DNA of 52,728 bases from NCBI GenBank assembly GCA_028868895.1, contig JAGWTP010000013.1, positions 1 through 52,728 of the forward strand, in the 5' to 3' direction. The translations under genes were made by a program, and so were the position numbers. The notes beneath the pieces were generated by a model. The model saw nothing but the letters and a program-made list of their open reading frames with translations, had not been told where the DNA came from and ran no database searches. The DNA comes from Burkholderiales bacterium. Lineage in GTDB: Bacteria; Pseudomonadota; Gammaproteobacteria; Burkholderiales; Burkholderiaceae_C. Positions 1-8,777 of the stretch are shown here, in pieces (within the stretch, counting starts at the first letter, position 1; each line of letters begins with the position of its first letter).

Positions 1-1784
1 ACCCCCGCCTGCACTTGGCCGCCGCCATCGGCTGGTCCGTGTTCGCGCTGGTGACGCTGGCGGCGCTGGTCTCGGCGAACCTGGCCGGCGCCGAGGCCGA
101 AAACCGCGCCCGCGCCGACGCACAGCGCCTGCTGTCGCAGTTCGCGACCCAGATCCGCGATGCGCTCGCGATGAACCTGGACATTCGGCGCTCGATCGTC
201 CAGGCCACCGCGGCGCAGATCGTCGTCTCCAGCAACGACAGCACCGACGCCACCCGCCGCCACCTCGAAGCCATCCAGGCCCAGTTCCCCGAGTTCGTGT
301 GGCTCGGCGTCGCCGACGACCGCGGGCGCGTCGTGGCGGCGACCGGCGGCGTGCTGCACGGCGCCGATGTCTCGGCCCGGCCGTGGTTCCGCCAGGGCCT
401 GCTGCACCCCTACCTGGGCGAGGTGCACACCGCGCTGTTGCTCGAGGACAAACTGCCACGCGCGCCGGACGGCAAGCCACTGCGCTTCGTCGACGTGGTC
501 GCGCCGCTGGACCAGGCCGCGCGCCACACGGTCGGGGTGCTGGCGGGGCACCTGTCGTGGTCCTGGATCGATCGGCTGCAGGCCGACCTGCTGCGCTCGC
601 TCGACACCCACCGCCAGCTCGATCTGCTGCTGGTCGGCGCCGACGGTACCGTGCTCGCCGGCCCCGCGCCCTGGCAGGGCCGCAGGCTGGCGGCGAATGC
701 CGATGTCAGCGATGGTGGCGCCTACCTGGTCGGACGCCATGCCGAAGCCGCTGCCGGCGATGGCGGCCTGGCGTGGACCGTGATCGTGCGCCAGCGCGCC
801 CGGTCGGCGCTCGCCCCCGCCCGATCGACCCGGCATGCGGTGTTCCTGGTCGTGCTGCTGGCCGGCCTGGCCACCGCGGCCGCTGCGGTCGGCGTGACAC
901 GGCTGCTGACGCGCCGGCTCGCGCTGCTGGCGCGCGACGCGCAGGCGGTGCGCCGCGGCGAGCGGCTGACGCTGGCGGTGCCGGCGGGCGCCGACGAGAT
1001 CAGCCGGATCGGCGCAACGCTGGCCGAACTGGTGGATCAGCTGCAGCAGGAAAAGCGTGCGCTGCTCACCCTCAACGCCGAACTCGACGCGCGCGTGGCC
1101 GAGCGCACCGCGCGCATCGAACGGCTGGCCGACGAATCGCGCTACGCCGCGGTCACACGCGAACGACTGCGCCTGGCCCGCGACCTGCACGACACGCTCG
1201 CCCACTCGCTGATGGCGCTGCTGACGCAGATCCGTCTGGTGCGCAAGCTGCGCACCCGCCTGGACGCGACCGAGCTCGACGCCGAACTCGTGCGTGCCGA
1301 AGACGTCGCCGCCAGTGGCCTGGCCGACGCGCGCGCGGCGATCACGCAGATGCGCCACAACGGCGTGCGCGACGCCGGGCTCGGCGCGGCGCTGCAGGAG
1401 CTGCTGGTGCGTTTCGGCGAGCGCGGCGGCGTGGCCACGCAGCTGCAGGCCGACCCGCAGGCGGCCGCACTCGCCGACGAGCGCGCGCAGACGGTGTTTC
1501 GCATCGTCGAGGAGGCGCTGCACAACGTCGAGCGCCACGCCCAGGCGCGCGAGGTGCGGGTGGCGCTGCAGTGGCTTGCGGCTCCGGGGGACGACGCCGG
1601 GCGGCCGGCGCGGGTGCGCGTCGAGATCGTCGACGACGGCGTCGGCTTCGACCCGCAGGCGCCGCGGCCCGGCCACTACGGGCTGAGCGGCATCGAGGAG
1701 CAGGCCGCGCTGATCGGCGCGCGGTTCGAACTGCACAGCCGGCCCGGCCAGGGCACGCGGATCACGATCGAACTCGACGCATGA
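1..1784 (+). CDS. Sensor histidine kinase, NarL/HisKA_3 type (5' end cut)
   Basis: The frame is open to the left edge, so the true start lies outside the window; the first in-window initiator is a TTG at 15. From there about 589 residues are seen: a membrane segment (about 1-25), a periplasmic dCache-like sensor (about 40-270, with an ARPWFRQGL-type motif), a second membrane segment (about 275-300), HAMP, then the HisKA_3 dimerisation box with phospho-acceptor His at about residue 392 (RDLHDTLAHSL). The HATPase has its N box at EEALHNVERHA, its G1 box at DDGVGFD and GLSGI near the C-terminus. The family autophosphorylates and passes phosphate to a NarL/FixJ-type regulator; none lies downstream, so the partner is probably upstream, outside the window. 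The stop overlaps the next start (ATGA), implying translational coupling to the membrane protein that follows. The ligand is unknown. Confidence 0.9.
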   Translation, partial: PRLHLAAAIGWSVFALVTLAALVSANLAGAEAENRARADAQRLLSQFATQIRDALAMNLDIRRSIVQATAAQIVVSSNDSTDATRRHLEAIQAQFPEFVWLGVADDRGRVVAATGGVLHGADVSARPWFRQGLLHPYLGEVHTALLLEDKLPRAPDGKPLRFVDVVAPLDQAARHTVGVLAGHLSWSWIDRLQADLLRSLDTHRQLDLLLVGADGTVLAGPAPWQGRRLAANADVSDGGAYLVGRHAEAAAGDGGLAWTVIVRQRARSALAPARSTRHAVFLVVLLAGLATAAAAVGVTRLLTRRLALLARDAQAVRRGERLTLAVPAGADEISRIGATLAELVDQLQQEKRALLTLNAELDARVAERTARIERLADESRYAAVTRERLRLARDLHDTLAHSLMALLTQIRLVRKLRTRLDATELDAELVRAEDVAASGLADARAAITQMRHNGVRDAGLGAALQELLVRFGERGGVATQLQADPQAAALADERAQTVFRIVEEALHNVERHAQAREVRVALQWLAAPGDDAGRPARVRVEIVDDGVGFDPQAPRPGHYGLSGIEEQAALIGARFELHSRPGQGTRITIELDA

Positions 1785-2818
1785 CGCCGCCTGCCGCTCC
1801 GAAGCCGCCCGGCGTGCCGACCCCCGACCGCGCGCTGATCGTCGGCCTGGCCGGCATCGCCGCGCTGTGGCTGCTGGTGTTGCCGCTGCACCTCACGCCG
1901 GCGCTGTTCGCCGCGCTCACGATCTACGGCGGCACGCGGTCGATGGCGCAGCGGCTCGTGCGCTGGCGCCCGGGCCTGCGCCACCCGCAGGGCTGGGGCC
2001 TGGTGCTGTTCATCGCGGTGGTCGGCGCGCTCGGTTCGGTGCTCGTGGAACGCGCGGCCGAGGCCGCCGCCGCCGGCAACGGCTACGGCGCCCTGCTGCA
2101 GCAGATGGCCAGCGCGCTGGAGCAGCTGCGGGTGTCGTTGCCGCCGTGGCTGGCGGCGCACCTGCCGTTGTCGCTGGAGGCGCTGCGCGAGGCGGCGATC
2201 GGCTGGCTGCGCAGCCACGCCTCGCAGGTCCAGCTGTGGGGCAGTCACACCGTGCGCGGCGCAGGCTATGCGCTGGCCGGCGCGCTGATCGGCGCGCTCG
2301 CCGCGCTGCAGCTGCCGGCGCGGGCGCCGGCCGCGGCGCCGCTGGCCGCCGCGCTGCGCCGTGGCCTGGACGCGCTGGTGCACAACTTCACGACGGTGGT
2401 GTTCGCCCAGCTGCGCATCGCGGCCATCAACACCGCCTTGACCGCGGTCTACCTGCTGGGCGTGCTGCCGCTGCTGGGCAAGCCGTTGCCGATGGCCGCC
2501 ACGCTGGTGGCCGCCACCTTCGTCGCCAGCCTGGTGCCGGTGGTGGGCAACCTGGTGTCCAACACGATGATCGTGATCGTCAGCCTGACCCAGTCGATGC
2601 TGGTGGCCGGTCTGTCGCTGGCGTGGCTGGTGGCGATCCACAAGCTCGAGTATTTTCTGAACGCCCAGATCATCGGCAGCCGCATCCGCGCCCATGCCTG
2701 GGAGCTGCTGCTGGCGATGCTCACGCTCGAGGCGCTGTTCGGCCTGGGCGGCCTGATCAGTGCGCCGGTGATCTACGCGCAGCTCAAGCACGCGCTGCAC
2801 GAACGCGGCTGGGTCTGA
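1781..2818 (+). CDS. AI-2E/PerM family transporter-like membrane protein
   Basis: 345 residues starting at an ATG that overlaps the kinase stop by four bases. Hydrophobic segments lie near residues 15-40, 65-85 and 160-180, with a cluster in the C-terminal half. The C-terminal part carries the family-like stretch VPVVGNLVSN, followed by a helix with KLEYFLNAQIIGSRI and a final LISAPVIYAQLK. Length and topology match the PerM/AI-2E exporter superfamily (about 340-380 residues). Known members move small solutes or ions out of the cell; the substrate here cannot be inferred. Overlap with a sensor kinase suggests co-regulation or a sensing role, which is inference. Confidence 0.8.
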   Translation: MTPPAAPKPPGVPTPDRALIVGLAGIAALWLLVLPLHLTPALFAALTIYGGTRSMAQRLVRWRPGLRHPQGWGLVLFIAVVGALGSVLVERAAEAAAAGNGYGALLQQMASALEQLRVSLPPWLAAHLPLSLEALREAAIGWLRSHASQVQLWGSHTVRGAGYALAGALIGALAALQLPARAPAAAPLAAALRRGLDALVHNFTTVVFAQLRIAAINTALTAVYLLGVLPLLGKPLPMAATLVAATFVASLVPVVGNLVSNTMIVIVSLTQSMLVAGLSLAWLVAIHKLEYFLNAQIIGSRIRAHAWELLLAMLTLEALFGLGGLISAPVIYAQLKHALHERGWV

Positions 2819-3001
2819 ACACCGCCAGGGCGCGGCAGTGACGCCGCGGTGACGAAATGCCTGCCCGGCGCGTGACCGGCGGCACTGGGTCCGGCGCCTG
2901 CGGCTGCCTACATTGAAGCTCATGGACCGCGCTGATCGCCGCCTTCCGGGTGAACGCAACGACACGCGTCCGTTTCCACCCAACCGCACAGGAGCAACTT
3001 C

Positions 3002-3448
3002 ATGACCTGGATGAACACCCCCCGCCGGGCCTTGCTCGGCAGCCTCTCGATTGCCGCGCTGATGGCCACCGCCGCGCTGCCGGCCCAGGCGCAGGACGCA
3101 CTGATCGTCGTCGAACCGGCGCACGCGACGACCTACCTCAATGGCGGCGTCGGCCAGGGCGACGAGCAGTACATGCGCAAGATCGCCGCCGACTGGCCGT
3201 TGCGGCTGATCTTTTCCGAACGCAAGAACGACGAGTTCGTCGCCGACGTGAACTTGCTGGTGACCGACATGCATGGCGCACCCTACCTGCAGCTCAGCGA
3301 CGCCGGCCCGATGACCTATGTGCGGCTGCCGGCCGGCACGTACCGGGTGACGGCGCGCTTCAAGGGCCTGGCCGAGACGCACGAGGTCACGCTCGACGGC
3401 AAGTCGGGTCGCGACGTCTACTTCCACTGGAAGGCGGCGAAGAAGTGA
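3002..3448 (+). CDS. Small exported hypothetical protein
   Basis: 148 residues with an N-terminal signal peptide: basic start, hydrophobic core about residues 10-28, likely cleavage after AQA. A Shine-Dalgarno-like AGGAG lies about 8 bases before the ATG at 3002; an in-frame ATG at 3011 is an alternative. The mature part is a small beta-rich domain with a V(R)LPAGTYRVTARFKG stretch resembling carboxypeptidase-regulatory-like or transthyretin-like folds, ending in basic residues. It overlaps the next gene by four bases (GTGA). Function is not recognised. A periplasmic location is inferred from the signal peptide. Confidence 0.75.
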   Translation: MTWMNTPRRALLGSLSIAALMATAALPAQAQDALIVVEPAHATTYLNGGVGQGDEQYMRKIAADWPLRLIFSERKNDEFVADVNLLVTDMHGAPYLQLSDAGPMTYVRLPAGTYRVTARFKGLAETHEVTLDGKSGRDVYFHWKAAKK

Positions 3449-3960
3449 CCCTGCTGCGCCCGACCGGCCGGCTACGCCGGGCCGCCTGTGGCCTGGCCAT
3501 CGTGCTGCCGTTCGGGCTCGGCGCAGCGCCGCTGCGGGCGCAGACCTTGTACGAGTGGCGCGAGCCCGGCGGCACGATGGTGTATTCGCAGTTCCCGCCC
3601 GAGCCCGGCGAGGCCAGCGGCACGCGCGCGCTGGTCTTGCACGACCTGGACGGCGTCGAGCGCGCGACCGCTTTGCGCGTCGCGGTGCAGAGCCTGCCGC
3701 CGGCCGACCCGGCGCAAAGGGCCCTGGCGCGCGCCGATGCGCGCATCGGCGTGGCGCTGGCGCACCTGCAGCGCGCCGAGAAGAACCTGCGCACCGGCCA
3801 GAAGCCCGGACCGGGGGAGCGCCGCCGACACCGCGTCGACGGCCATGTCTGGTTGACGCGCGGCTACTTCGACCGGATCAGTGCGTTGGAGGCCTCGGTC
3901 GGCCGCGACCGCGCCGAGCTGCAAGCCGCCTACGCGGCGCGCGACGCCTTGATGCCCTGA
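3445..3960 (+). CDS. Exported DUF4124-like protein
   Basis: 171 residues from a GTG overlapping the previous stop. It begins with a basic stretch and hydrophobic segment (about 10-30) ending in LRAQ, a signal peptide. Immediately after comes LYEWREPGGTMVYSQFPP, which resembles the DUF4124 pattern (aromatic-W-D-G-...-Y-S-P-P) seen in many proteobacterial envelope proteins. The remainder is Ala/Arg-rich, probably helical, with coiled-coil-like content. Translational coupling with the preceding exported protein suggests they work together. The last about 31 bases overlap the end of the convergent deacetylase gene. No biochemical function can be assigned. Confidence 0.7.
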   Translation: MTLLRPTGRLRRAACGLAIVLPFGLGAAPLRAQTLYEWREPGGTMVYSQFPPEPGEASGTRALVLHDLDGVERATALRVAVQSLPPADPAQRALARADARIGVALAHLQRAEKNLRTGQKPGPGERRRHRVDGHVWLTRGYFDRISALEASVGRDRAELQAAYAARDALMP

Positions 3961-4787
3961 GGCTGCCCCGCCGTGCGCCAGACCCGGCCGAGCGAGACAC
4001 CGGCCGCGGCCAGATCGGCCTCGAACGCCGCGCTGCCGAGGTAGGCCGCCTCGCGCAGGCGGGCGGCGCCGATCGGATCGGGCGGGTCGCCCCCGGCACG
4101 TTCGCCGGGGTGGCAGAACAGCAGCCCGCCTTGCGCCGGCAGCGCGGCCAGCCAGCGCTGCATCAGCGCGCGATAGTCGGGCGCGGCGAAGTCGTAGACG
4201 CCGAGCAGGGCCGGGTTGTGCGCCAGCACGCGCTGGCGCAGCGCCTGCGCCAGCGCGCGCCCGCCGGTGCGCTCGATCAGCCAGCGCTTCACCGCGTAAC
4301 CCGGGCCGAGCACCGGCGCGGTGCTGCGCAGCGCCGGCAGCGGCTGGACGTGCTCGACCATGTCGAGAATGATGTCGCGCAGCGTCGGCAGGTGGTGCAC
4401 ATGCTGGTGGCCGTCGATGAAGCTCGGCGCCTTGCCCACAGCGCGGGTGAACGCCGCGAGTTGGGCGTGGACCTCGTTGCGCATCTCGGAGCGCGGCAAC
4501 GCGCCCAGATGCGCCTGGAGGATCAGCCGCGGCAGGCCGGGCAGGCGCGGCCAGCGCCGCGCCAGCCGCGCGCTCAGCGGCCGACCTTCGGTGAAGTTCA
4601 GGTGCAGGCCGAGGTCGACGCTGTCGGGCAGGCCGGCCAGCAGCTTCGCCGCATCGGCCCAGTACGGGCTGTTGGTGATGCACGAGACCGCCGTCAGCCG
4701 TTGCGCGCGGGCAAGCCGGGCGATGCCGGTCGAGATGCCGGGCGCCAGGCCGAAGTCGTCGGCGCAGAGTGCGAGCAACCGCGTCAT
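3930..4787 (-). CDS. YdjC/ChbG-fold carbohydrate deacetylase (NaxD-like)
   Basis: 285 residues. The N-terminus carries the metal-site signature ADDFGLAPGIS, then GLHLNFTEG and the His-rich DGHQHVHHLP motif, the metal-binding positions of the YdjC/ChbG/HpnK family. Members remove acyl groups from amino sugars or related lipids. Its start codon overlaps by four bases (ATGA) the stop of a polyprenyl-phosphate glycosyltransferase gene. In Francisella and Bordetella a protein of this family (NaxD) deacetylates undecaprenyl-phosphate-linked N-acetylhexosamine made by such a glycosyltransferase, for lipid A modification; that role here is inference. A hopanoid-pathway HpnK role is less likely because no hpn gene is adjacent. 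The 3' end overlaps the convergent gene by 31 bases. Confidence 0.82.
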   Translation of the reverse strand: MTRLLALCADDFGLAPGISTGIARLARAQRLTAVSCITNSPYWADAAKLLAGLPDSVDLGLHLNFTEGRPLSARLARRWPRLPGLPRLILQAHLGALPRSEMRNEVHAQLAAFTRAVGKAPSFIDGHQHVHHLPTLRDIILDMVEHVQPLPALRSTAPVLGPGYAVKRWLIERTGGRALAQALRQRVLAHNPALLGVYDFAAPDYRALMQRWLAALPAQGGLLFCHPGERAGGDPPDPIGAARLREAAYLGSAAFEADLAAAGVSLGRVWRTAGQPQGIKASRAA

Positions 4788-5767
4788 GCGTGCGGTTCGC
4801 TCGGCAGCTGGATCGCGCCGCGCCCGGCCTCGCTGCCGATCAGGTAGACCGGGCGCTGCTTGACCTCGTCGAAGATGCGCCCGACGTACTCGCCGAGGAT
4901 GCCGATCGACAGCAACTGCACGCCGCTGAAGAACATCATGCTGGTGACCAGCGTGGCCCAGCCGGGCACGTTGTTGCCGTAGACGAAGGTCTGCACGACG
5001 ATCCAGAAGCCGAACGCGATCGCGCACAGCGCGATCACCACGCCGACCGCGCTCCACAGCCGCAGCGGCGCGTTCGTGAACGCGGTGACCCCGGTGAACG
5101 CCAGGCGCGCCAGGCGGCGCATCGAAAACGTGGTGGTGCCGGCCAGCCGCTCGGCCGGCACATACGGAATGATCACGTTGTGAAAGCCGACCCAGGCGTA
5201 CAGCCCCTTCATGAAGCGGTTGCGCTCGGGCAGCGACTTGAGCGCGTCGACGACGCGCCGGTCCATCAGACGGAAGTCGCCGGCATCGACCGGGATCGGT
5301 ACCGCCGCGTCGCGGTTGACGAGCTGGTAGAACAGCGCGGTGCCGATGCGCTTGGCCCAGCTCTCGTCGGCGCGCGAAGCGCGTGCGGCGCAGACCATGT
5401 CTGCGCCGTCGCGCCAGGCCTGCACCATCTCGGGCACCAGCGACGCGGGGTGCTGCAGGTCGGCGTCCATCAGCAGCACCACCTCGCCGGCGGCGTGGTC
5501 GATGCCCGCGGTGAGCGCGGCTTCCTTCCCGAAATTGCGCGACAGCCGCAGGTAGCGCACGCCGGGCTTGAGGAGCCACGGCGCCAACGCGGCCGGCGTC
5601 GCGTCGCGGCTGCCGTCGTCGATGACCAGCACCTCCCAGCGCTCGGTGAGCGCGCCGAGCTGCGCCGTCAGCCCGCTGAGCAGCGGGCCGAGGTTGGCCG
5701 CCTCGTTGTAGGCCGGCACGACACAGCTGATCGCAGGGCGGGCGGAACGGGAGGGGACGACGGTCAT
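4784..5767 (-). CDS. Polyprenyl-phosphate glycosyltransferase, GT2 (FlmF2/ArnC/GtrB-like)
   Basis: 327 residues. A GT-A domain fills about residues 12-225, with VPAYNEA at the start, the nucleotide-binding DDGSRDAT, a DADLQHP motif for metal and acceptor, and ERNRFMKGLYAWVGF typical of the dolichol-phosphate-mannose-synthase-like branch. Two hydrophobic helices (about 235-260 and 270-300) anchor it in the inner membrane, as in ArnC/GtrB/FlmF. The family moves a sugar from a UDP/GDP donor to undecaprenyl phosphate on the cytoplasmic face. It is coupled to the YdjC deacetylase, which would act next on the lipid-linked sugar. The final ArnT/FlmK-like transferase is not in the window. The actual sugar is not readable from sequence. 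Confidence 0.87.
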   Translation of the reverse strand: MTVVPSRSARPAISCVVPAYNEAANLGPLLSGLTAQLGALTERWEVLVIDDGSRDATPAALAPWLLKPGVRYLRLSRNFGKEAALTAGIDHAAGEVVLLMDADLQHPASLVPEMVQAWRDGADMVCAARASRADESWAKRIGTALFYQLVNRDAAVPIPVDAGDFRLMDRRVVDALKSLPERNRFMKGLYAWVGFHNVIIPYVPAERLAGTTTFSMRRLARLAFTGVTAFTNAPLRLWSAVGVVIALCAIAFGFWIVVQTFVYGNNVPGWATLVTSMMFFSGVQLLSIGILGEYVGRIFDEVKQRPVYLIGSEAGRGAIQLPSEPHA

Positions 5768-5843
5768 GGGCGCATCGAAAGGCAGGCGCGACTTTACGCT
5801 GCCCGGCGGCGCGCCGCAGCGCTGCAGGCCACCGCCACGCGCC

Positions 5844-7550
5844 TCAGCCCTGGTGCCAAACGACCGGCGCGCCCGCCCCGGCCCAGCGCTCGAACAGCGC
5901 GCCGTAGGCTTCCTCGATCCGGTTGCGCTTGACCTTGAAGGTCGGCGTGATGAAGCCGTTGTCGACCGTCCAGGGCTCGCTCACGACCACCAGGCAGTCG
6001 AGCTGCTCGTGCGGGTCGAGCCGGGCGTTGACGGCGTCGAGGTGGGCCGACAGCGAGACTTCCATCGCGCGGCGCTGCAACATGTCCTGCGAGCGCGCCG
6101 CGGCCTCGGCATTGAGCATCACGATGCCCAGCGGCTGGCCGAGGTTGGCGCCGGTCACCACGCAGGCCTCGACCGCGCCGTTCATCACCAGCCGGTCTTC
6201 GATCGGCGCCGGCGCCACGTACTTGCCCTTGCTGGTCTTGAACAGGTCTTTCACGCGGCCGGTGATGCGCAGGTTGCCCTCGGCGTCGAGCTCGCCCTTG
6301 TCGCCGGTGTGCAGCCAGCCGTCGGCGGTGAGCGCCTCGGCGCTCAGGCCGGGCTCCTTGTAGTAGCCCAGCATCAGGCCCGGGCTCTTCATCTGGATCT
6401 CGCCGCTGGCCGGATCGACCCGGCTTTGCACGCCCTCGTAGGTGCGCCCCACGGTGCCGGGGCGCGGCACGCCGGGCAGCGTGGCGTGGGAGACACCGCA
6501 GTTCTCGGTCATGCCGTAGACCTCGATGATCGGCAGGCCCAGGCTTTCGTACCAGCGCAGCAGCTCGGGCGGCATCGGCGCGGCGCCGCCGGCGGCGATC
6601 GTGCAGCGGTCCAGGCCGAGGCCGGCCAGCACCTTCTTGCCGACGACGCGCCGCACGATCGGGATCTTCAGCAGCCGCGCCAGCTTGGCCGGCGGCATCT
6701 TCGCGTGCACGCCCTGCTGGAACTTGACCCACAGCCGCGGCACCGAGAAGAACGCCGTCGGCCGGGCGCGCTGCAGGTCGGCGACGAAGGTCTCGAGGCT
6801 TTCGGCGAAGTACACATGCATCGAGCTCGCCAGCAGGCCGTGCTCGACCAGCGTGCGCTCGGCCACGTGGGCCAGCGGCAGATACGACAGCATGCGGGCG
6901 TCGCTGCCGAGCGAGATGCGCTTGCGGGCGCTGTCGAGCGACCAAGCGAAGGTGGCGAAGCTGTGCATCACCCCCTTGGGCATGCCGGTCGTGCCCGAGG
7001 TGTACATGATGGTCGCGAGTTCGGCGCCGTCACGCACCGGCCGGCCCGCCAGCGGTGCGGTGGAGGCGACGATCGACTCCCACTGCGGCAGGTCGTTCGG
7101 CGGCGCCAGCGGCGTGGCGATGCACGGCAGCCCGGGCGGCACGCCGGCCTTCATGGCGCCCCAGCCGTCGAGCTTGCCGACGAACAGCAGTCGGGCTTCG
7201 CTGTGCTCGAGGATCTGGCGGATCGTGCCGGCCGCCAGCGTCGGGTACAGCGGCACCGAGACATAGCCGGCCATCCAGATGGCAAAGTCGCACATCAGCC
7301 AGTGGGCGCAGTTCTTCGAAAGGATCGCGATCCGGCTGCCGGGCTCGAAGCCGCGGCTTTTCAGGTGCGCGGCCATGCGCCGGGTCTCGTCGAGCACCTG
7401 CGTCCAGGTGTAGTCGCGCGTCGCGCCGGCGCCGAGCGGCTGGGTCAGCACGACGCGGTCGGGCTCGGTGCGTTCCCAGTGGTACAGGCGCTGCAGCGCC
7501 AGGGTGTCGGCGGTGGCCGGGTGGGCGGTGGCGATGGCGGCGTTAGGCAT
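5844..7550 (-). CDS. AMP-dependent long-chain acyl-CoA synthetase (FadD15/FAA1-like)
   Basis: 568 residues with the full adenylating-enzyme motif set: TIMYTSGTTGMPKGVMHS (A3, P-loop) near residue 170-190, VYGMTENCG (A5), LHTGDKGELD (A7), ITGRVKDLFKTSKGKY (A8) and a C-terminal FKVKRNRIEEAYG with the likely catalytic lysine. This is the long-chain fatty acyl-CoA ligase family: fatty acid plus ATP gives acyl-AMP, then acyl-CoA. It is soluble or peripherally membrane-bound. It sits 76 bases upstream of the glycosyltransferase gene on the same strand, which could mean a shared transcript, but the functions do not obviously connect. Confidence 0.9.
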   Translation of the reverse strand: MPNAAIATAHPATADTLALQRLYHWERTEPDRVVLTQPLGAGATRDYTWTQVLDETRRMAAHLKSRGFEPGSRIAILSKNCAHWLMCDFAIWMAGYVSVPLYPTLAAGTIRQILEHSEARLLFVGKLDGWGAMKAGVPPGLPCIATPLAPPNDLPQWESIVASTAPLAGRPVRDGAELATIMYTSGTTGMPKGVMHSFATFAWSLDSARKRISLGSDARMLSYLPLAHVAERTLVEHGLLASSMHVYFAESLETFVADLQRARPTAFFSVPRLWVKFQQGVHAKMPPAKLARLLKIPIVRRVVGKKVLAGLGLDRCTIAAGGAAPMPPELLRWYESLGLPIIEVYGMTENCGVSHATLPGVPRPGTVGRTYEGVQSRVDPASGEIQMKSPGLMLGYYKEPGLSAEALTADGWLHTGDKGELDAEGNLRITGRVKDLFKTSKGKYVAPAPIEDRLVMNGAVEACVVTGANLGQPLGIVMLNAEAAARSQDMLQRRAMEVSLSAHLDAVNARLDPHEQLDCLVVVSEPWTVDNGFITPTFKVKRNRIEEAYGALFERWAGAGAPVVWHQG

Positions 7551-7692
7551 GGCGGCGGCGTCCTTGGCGAGGCGGGATTGGAGCGCACGCTAGGGCATTG
7601 CGGCCACGGCGCCAAGAGTGCGACTACGGGTGCATCCCACGACTGCAGGGGGGCGCCGCGGCGGCGCGCGGTGCAGGCACCGCCGCCTGCGG

Positions 7693-8517
7693 TCAGTCCG
7701 AGGCCGCGCGCGCCACCGCCGCCTCGATCTGCTCCTGAACCTTGCGCGCGCCGCGCAGCACCAGCGTGGCGTCCAGGCCGGCCTGCGGCGCCACGGCCTG
7801 GGCGACCTCGTCGAGCGAGGCCGGGTCGGTCATCAACGCGTAGGCCAGCGCCGACAGCGCGCAGATCGCGCGCCGCGGCAACTGCATCGGCAACTCCAGC
7901 GTGCTGTTCACGAGCACGTGATAGCGCACGCTGGCCACGGCCGGTGCCGCCAGGCCCCAGCTTTCGCACAGCGCGGCGCCGAGCGCGTCGTGGCTGACGC
8001 CGAACTCGGCGTACTCGAGCATCAGCAGTTCCTCGTCGTCGGCGGCCTGTGCGAGCAGGGTGCGGTAGCGCGCGCTGGCGTGTCGGAACAGCACTGCCTT
8101 GCCGCACTCCTCGAACAGCCCGGCCGAATGCGCGGCCCACGGATCGACATTCAATGCGGCGCCGATGCGCCCCATCAACAAGCCGCGCACGCTGGCACGC
8201 TGCCACAGCGGCTCGAGCTCGGCAGCGGCCGGAAACACGGCGCGCAACCCCATCGCGAAGGTGACCGATGCGACCTCGCGCGTGCCCAGGTGGGTGATCG
8301 CCTGCTGCACCGTCTGAACCCGCCCGCGCAGCCCGTACAGCGACGAGTTCACCGCCTTCAGCACCGCCGCGGCGAGCGCCATGTCGGCCGAGATCAGCGC
8401 GCTCACCGCCTGCAGGTTGACGCTGTCGTCGCCGAGCAGCATCGACAGCTCCGCCAGTGCTTCGGGCTGGGCCGGGATGTCGATGGCGAGCGAGCGCAGT
8501 TCGGGATCGACGGGCAT
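7693..8517 (-). CDS. HDOD domain protein
   Basis: 274 residues, nearly all one HDOD domain (about 5-215). Visible family features are SLDLG-like helices at the start, MLLGDDSVNLQAVSALISADMALAAAVLKAVNSS, a QTVQQAITHLGTREV motif and ALFEECGK-like stretches. HDOD proteins resemble HD phosphohydrolases without the full catalytic set and act as signalling scaffolds, often in motility, biofilm or stress responses. No second domain (EAL, GGDEF, REC) is fused. It diverges from the branched-chain-type importer gene at 8778 across a 260-base gap. The role here is unknown. Confidence 0.82.
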   Translation of the reverse strand: MPVDPELRSLAIDIPAQPEALAELSMLLGDDSVNLQAVSALISADMALAAAVLKAVNSSLYGLRGRVQTVQQAITHLGTREVASVTFAMGLRAVFPAAAELEPLWQRASVRGLLMGRIGAALNVDPWAAHSAGLFEECGKAVLFRHASARYRTLLAQAADDEELLMLEYAEFGVSHDALGAALCESWGLAAPAVASVRYHVLVNSTLELPMQLPRRAICALSALAYALMTDPASLDEVAQAVAPQAGLDATLVLRGARKVQEQIEAAVARAASD

Positions 8518-8604
8518 GGCGGACCTTCAAGGCGCGGTGGCGACAGGCCCGATGGTAGTCGCGCGTGCGGTGCGTCACGAGCGCGCCGTGCCCGACCCGC
8601 GACG

Positions 8605-8618
8605 GTGACGTAGGTCAC
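8605..8618. promoter_or_regulatory. Candidate operator dyad GTGAC-N4-GTCAC
   Basis: A perfect 5-4-5 inverted repeat (GTGAC, GTAG, GTCAC) lies in the divergent gap between the HDOD gene and the importer binding-protein gene. The spacing equals that of Crp/Fnr-family sites. No clear promoter boxes are visible next to it, so this is a weak prediction. Confidence 0.3.
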
Positions 8619-8777
8619 GGCGGCTCCATGCCGGGCGGCATGTCGATGTCGTGACTTCGGGCACTTGCGCGCCGCCGCGCCAGGCGTGAATCTCCGGGCC
8701 ACGGACGCACGCACCAACGCACCAACGGCAGCGCCGCGACGTTCACCCCCCGTTGGATCACCAGGAGTTCACGCGTC

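Noticed and set aside
299-2818. Long open frame running through the sensor kinase and the PerM-like gene
   Set aside because: It is the PerM frame extended backwards through the kinase; its N-terminal part is Arg/Ala-rich shadow sequence typical of GC-rich DNA. The real start is the ATG at 1781.
2819-3001. Repeated GTGAC elements (2838 and 2849 area) as an operator
   Set aside because: The spacing and orientation are irregular and the composition is GC-rich; it may be chance.
1676-3427. Long minus-strand open frame
   Set aside because: Arg/Gln/His-rich and without recognisable motifs; it is antisense to two supported genes.
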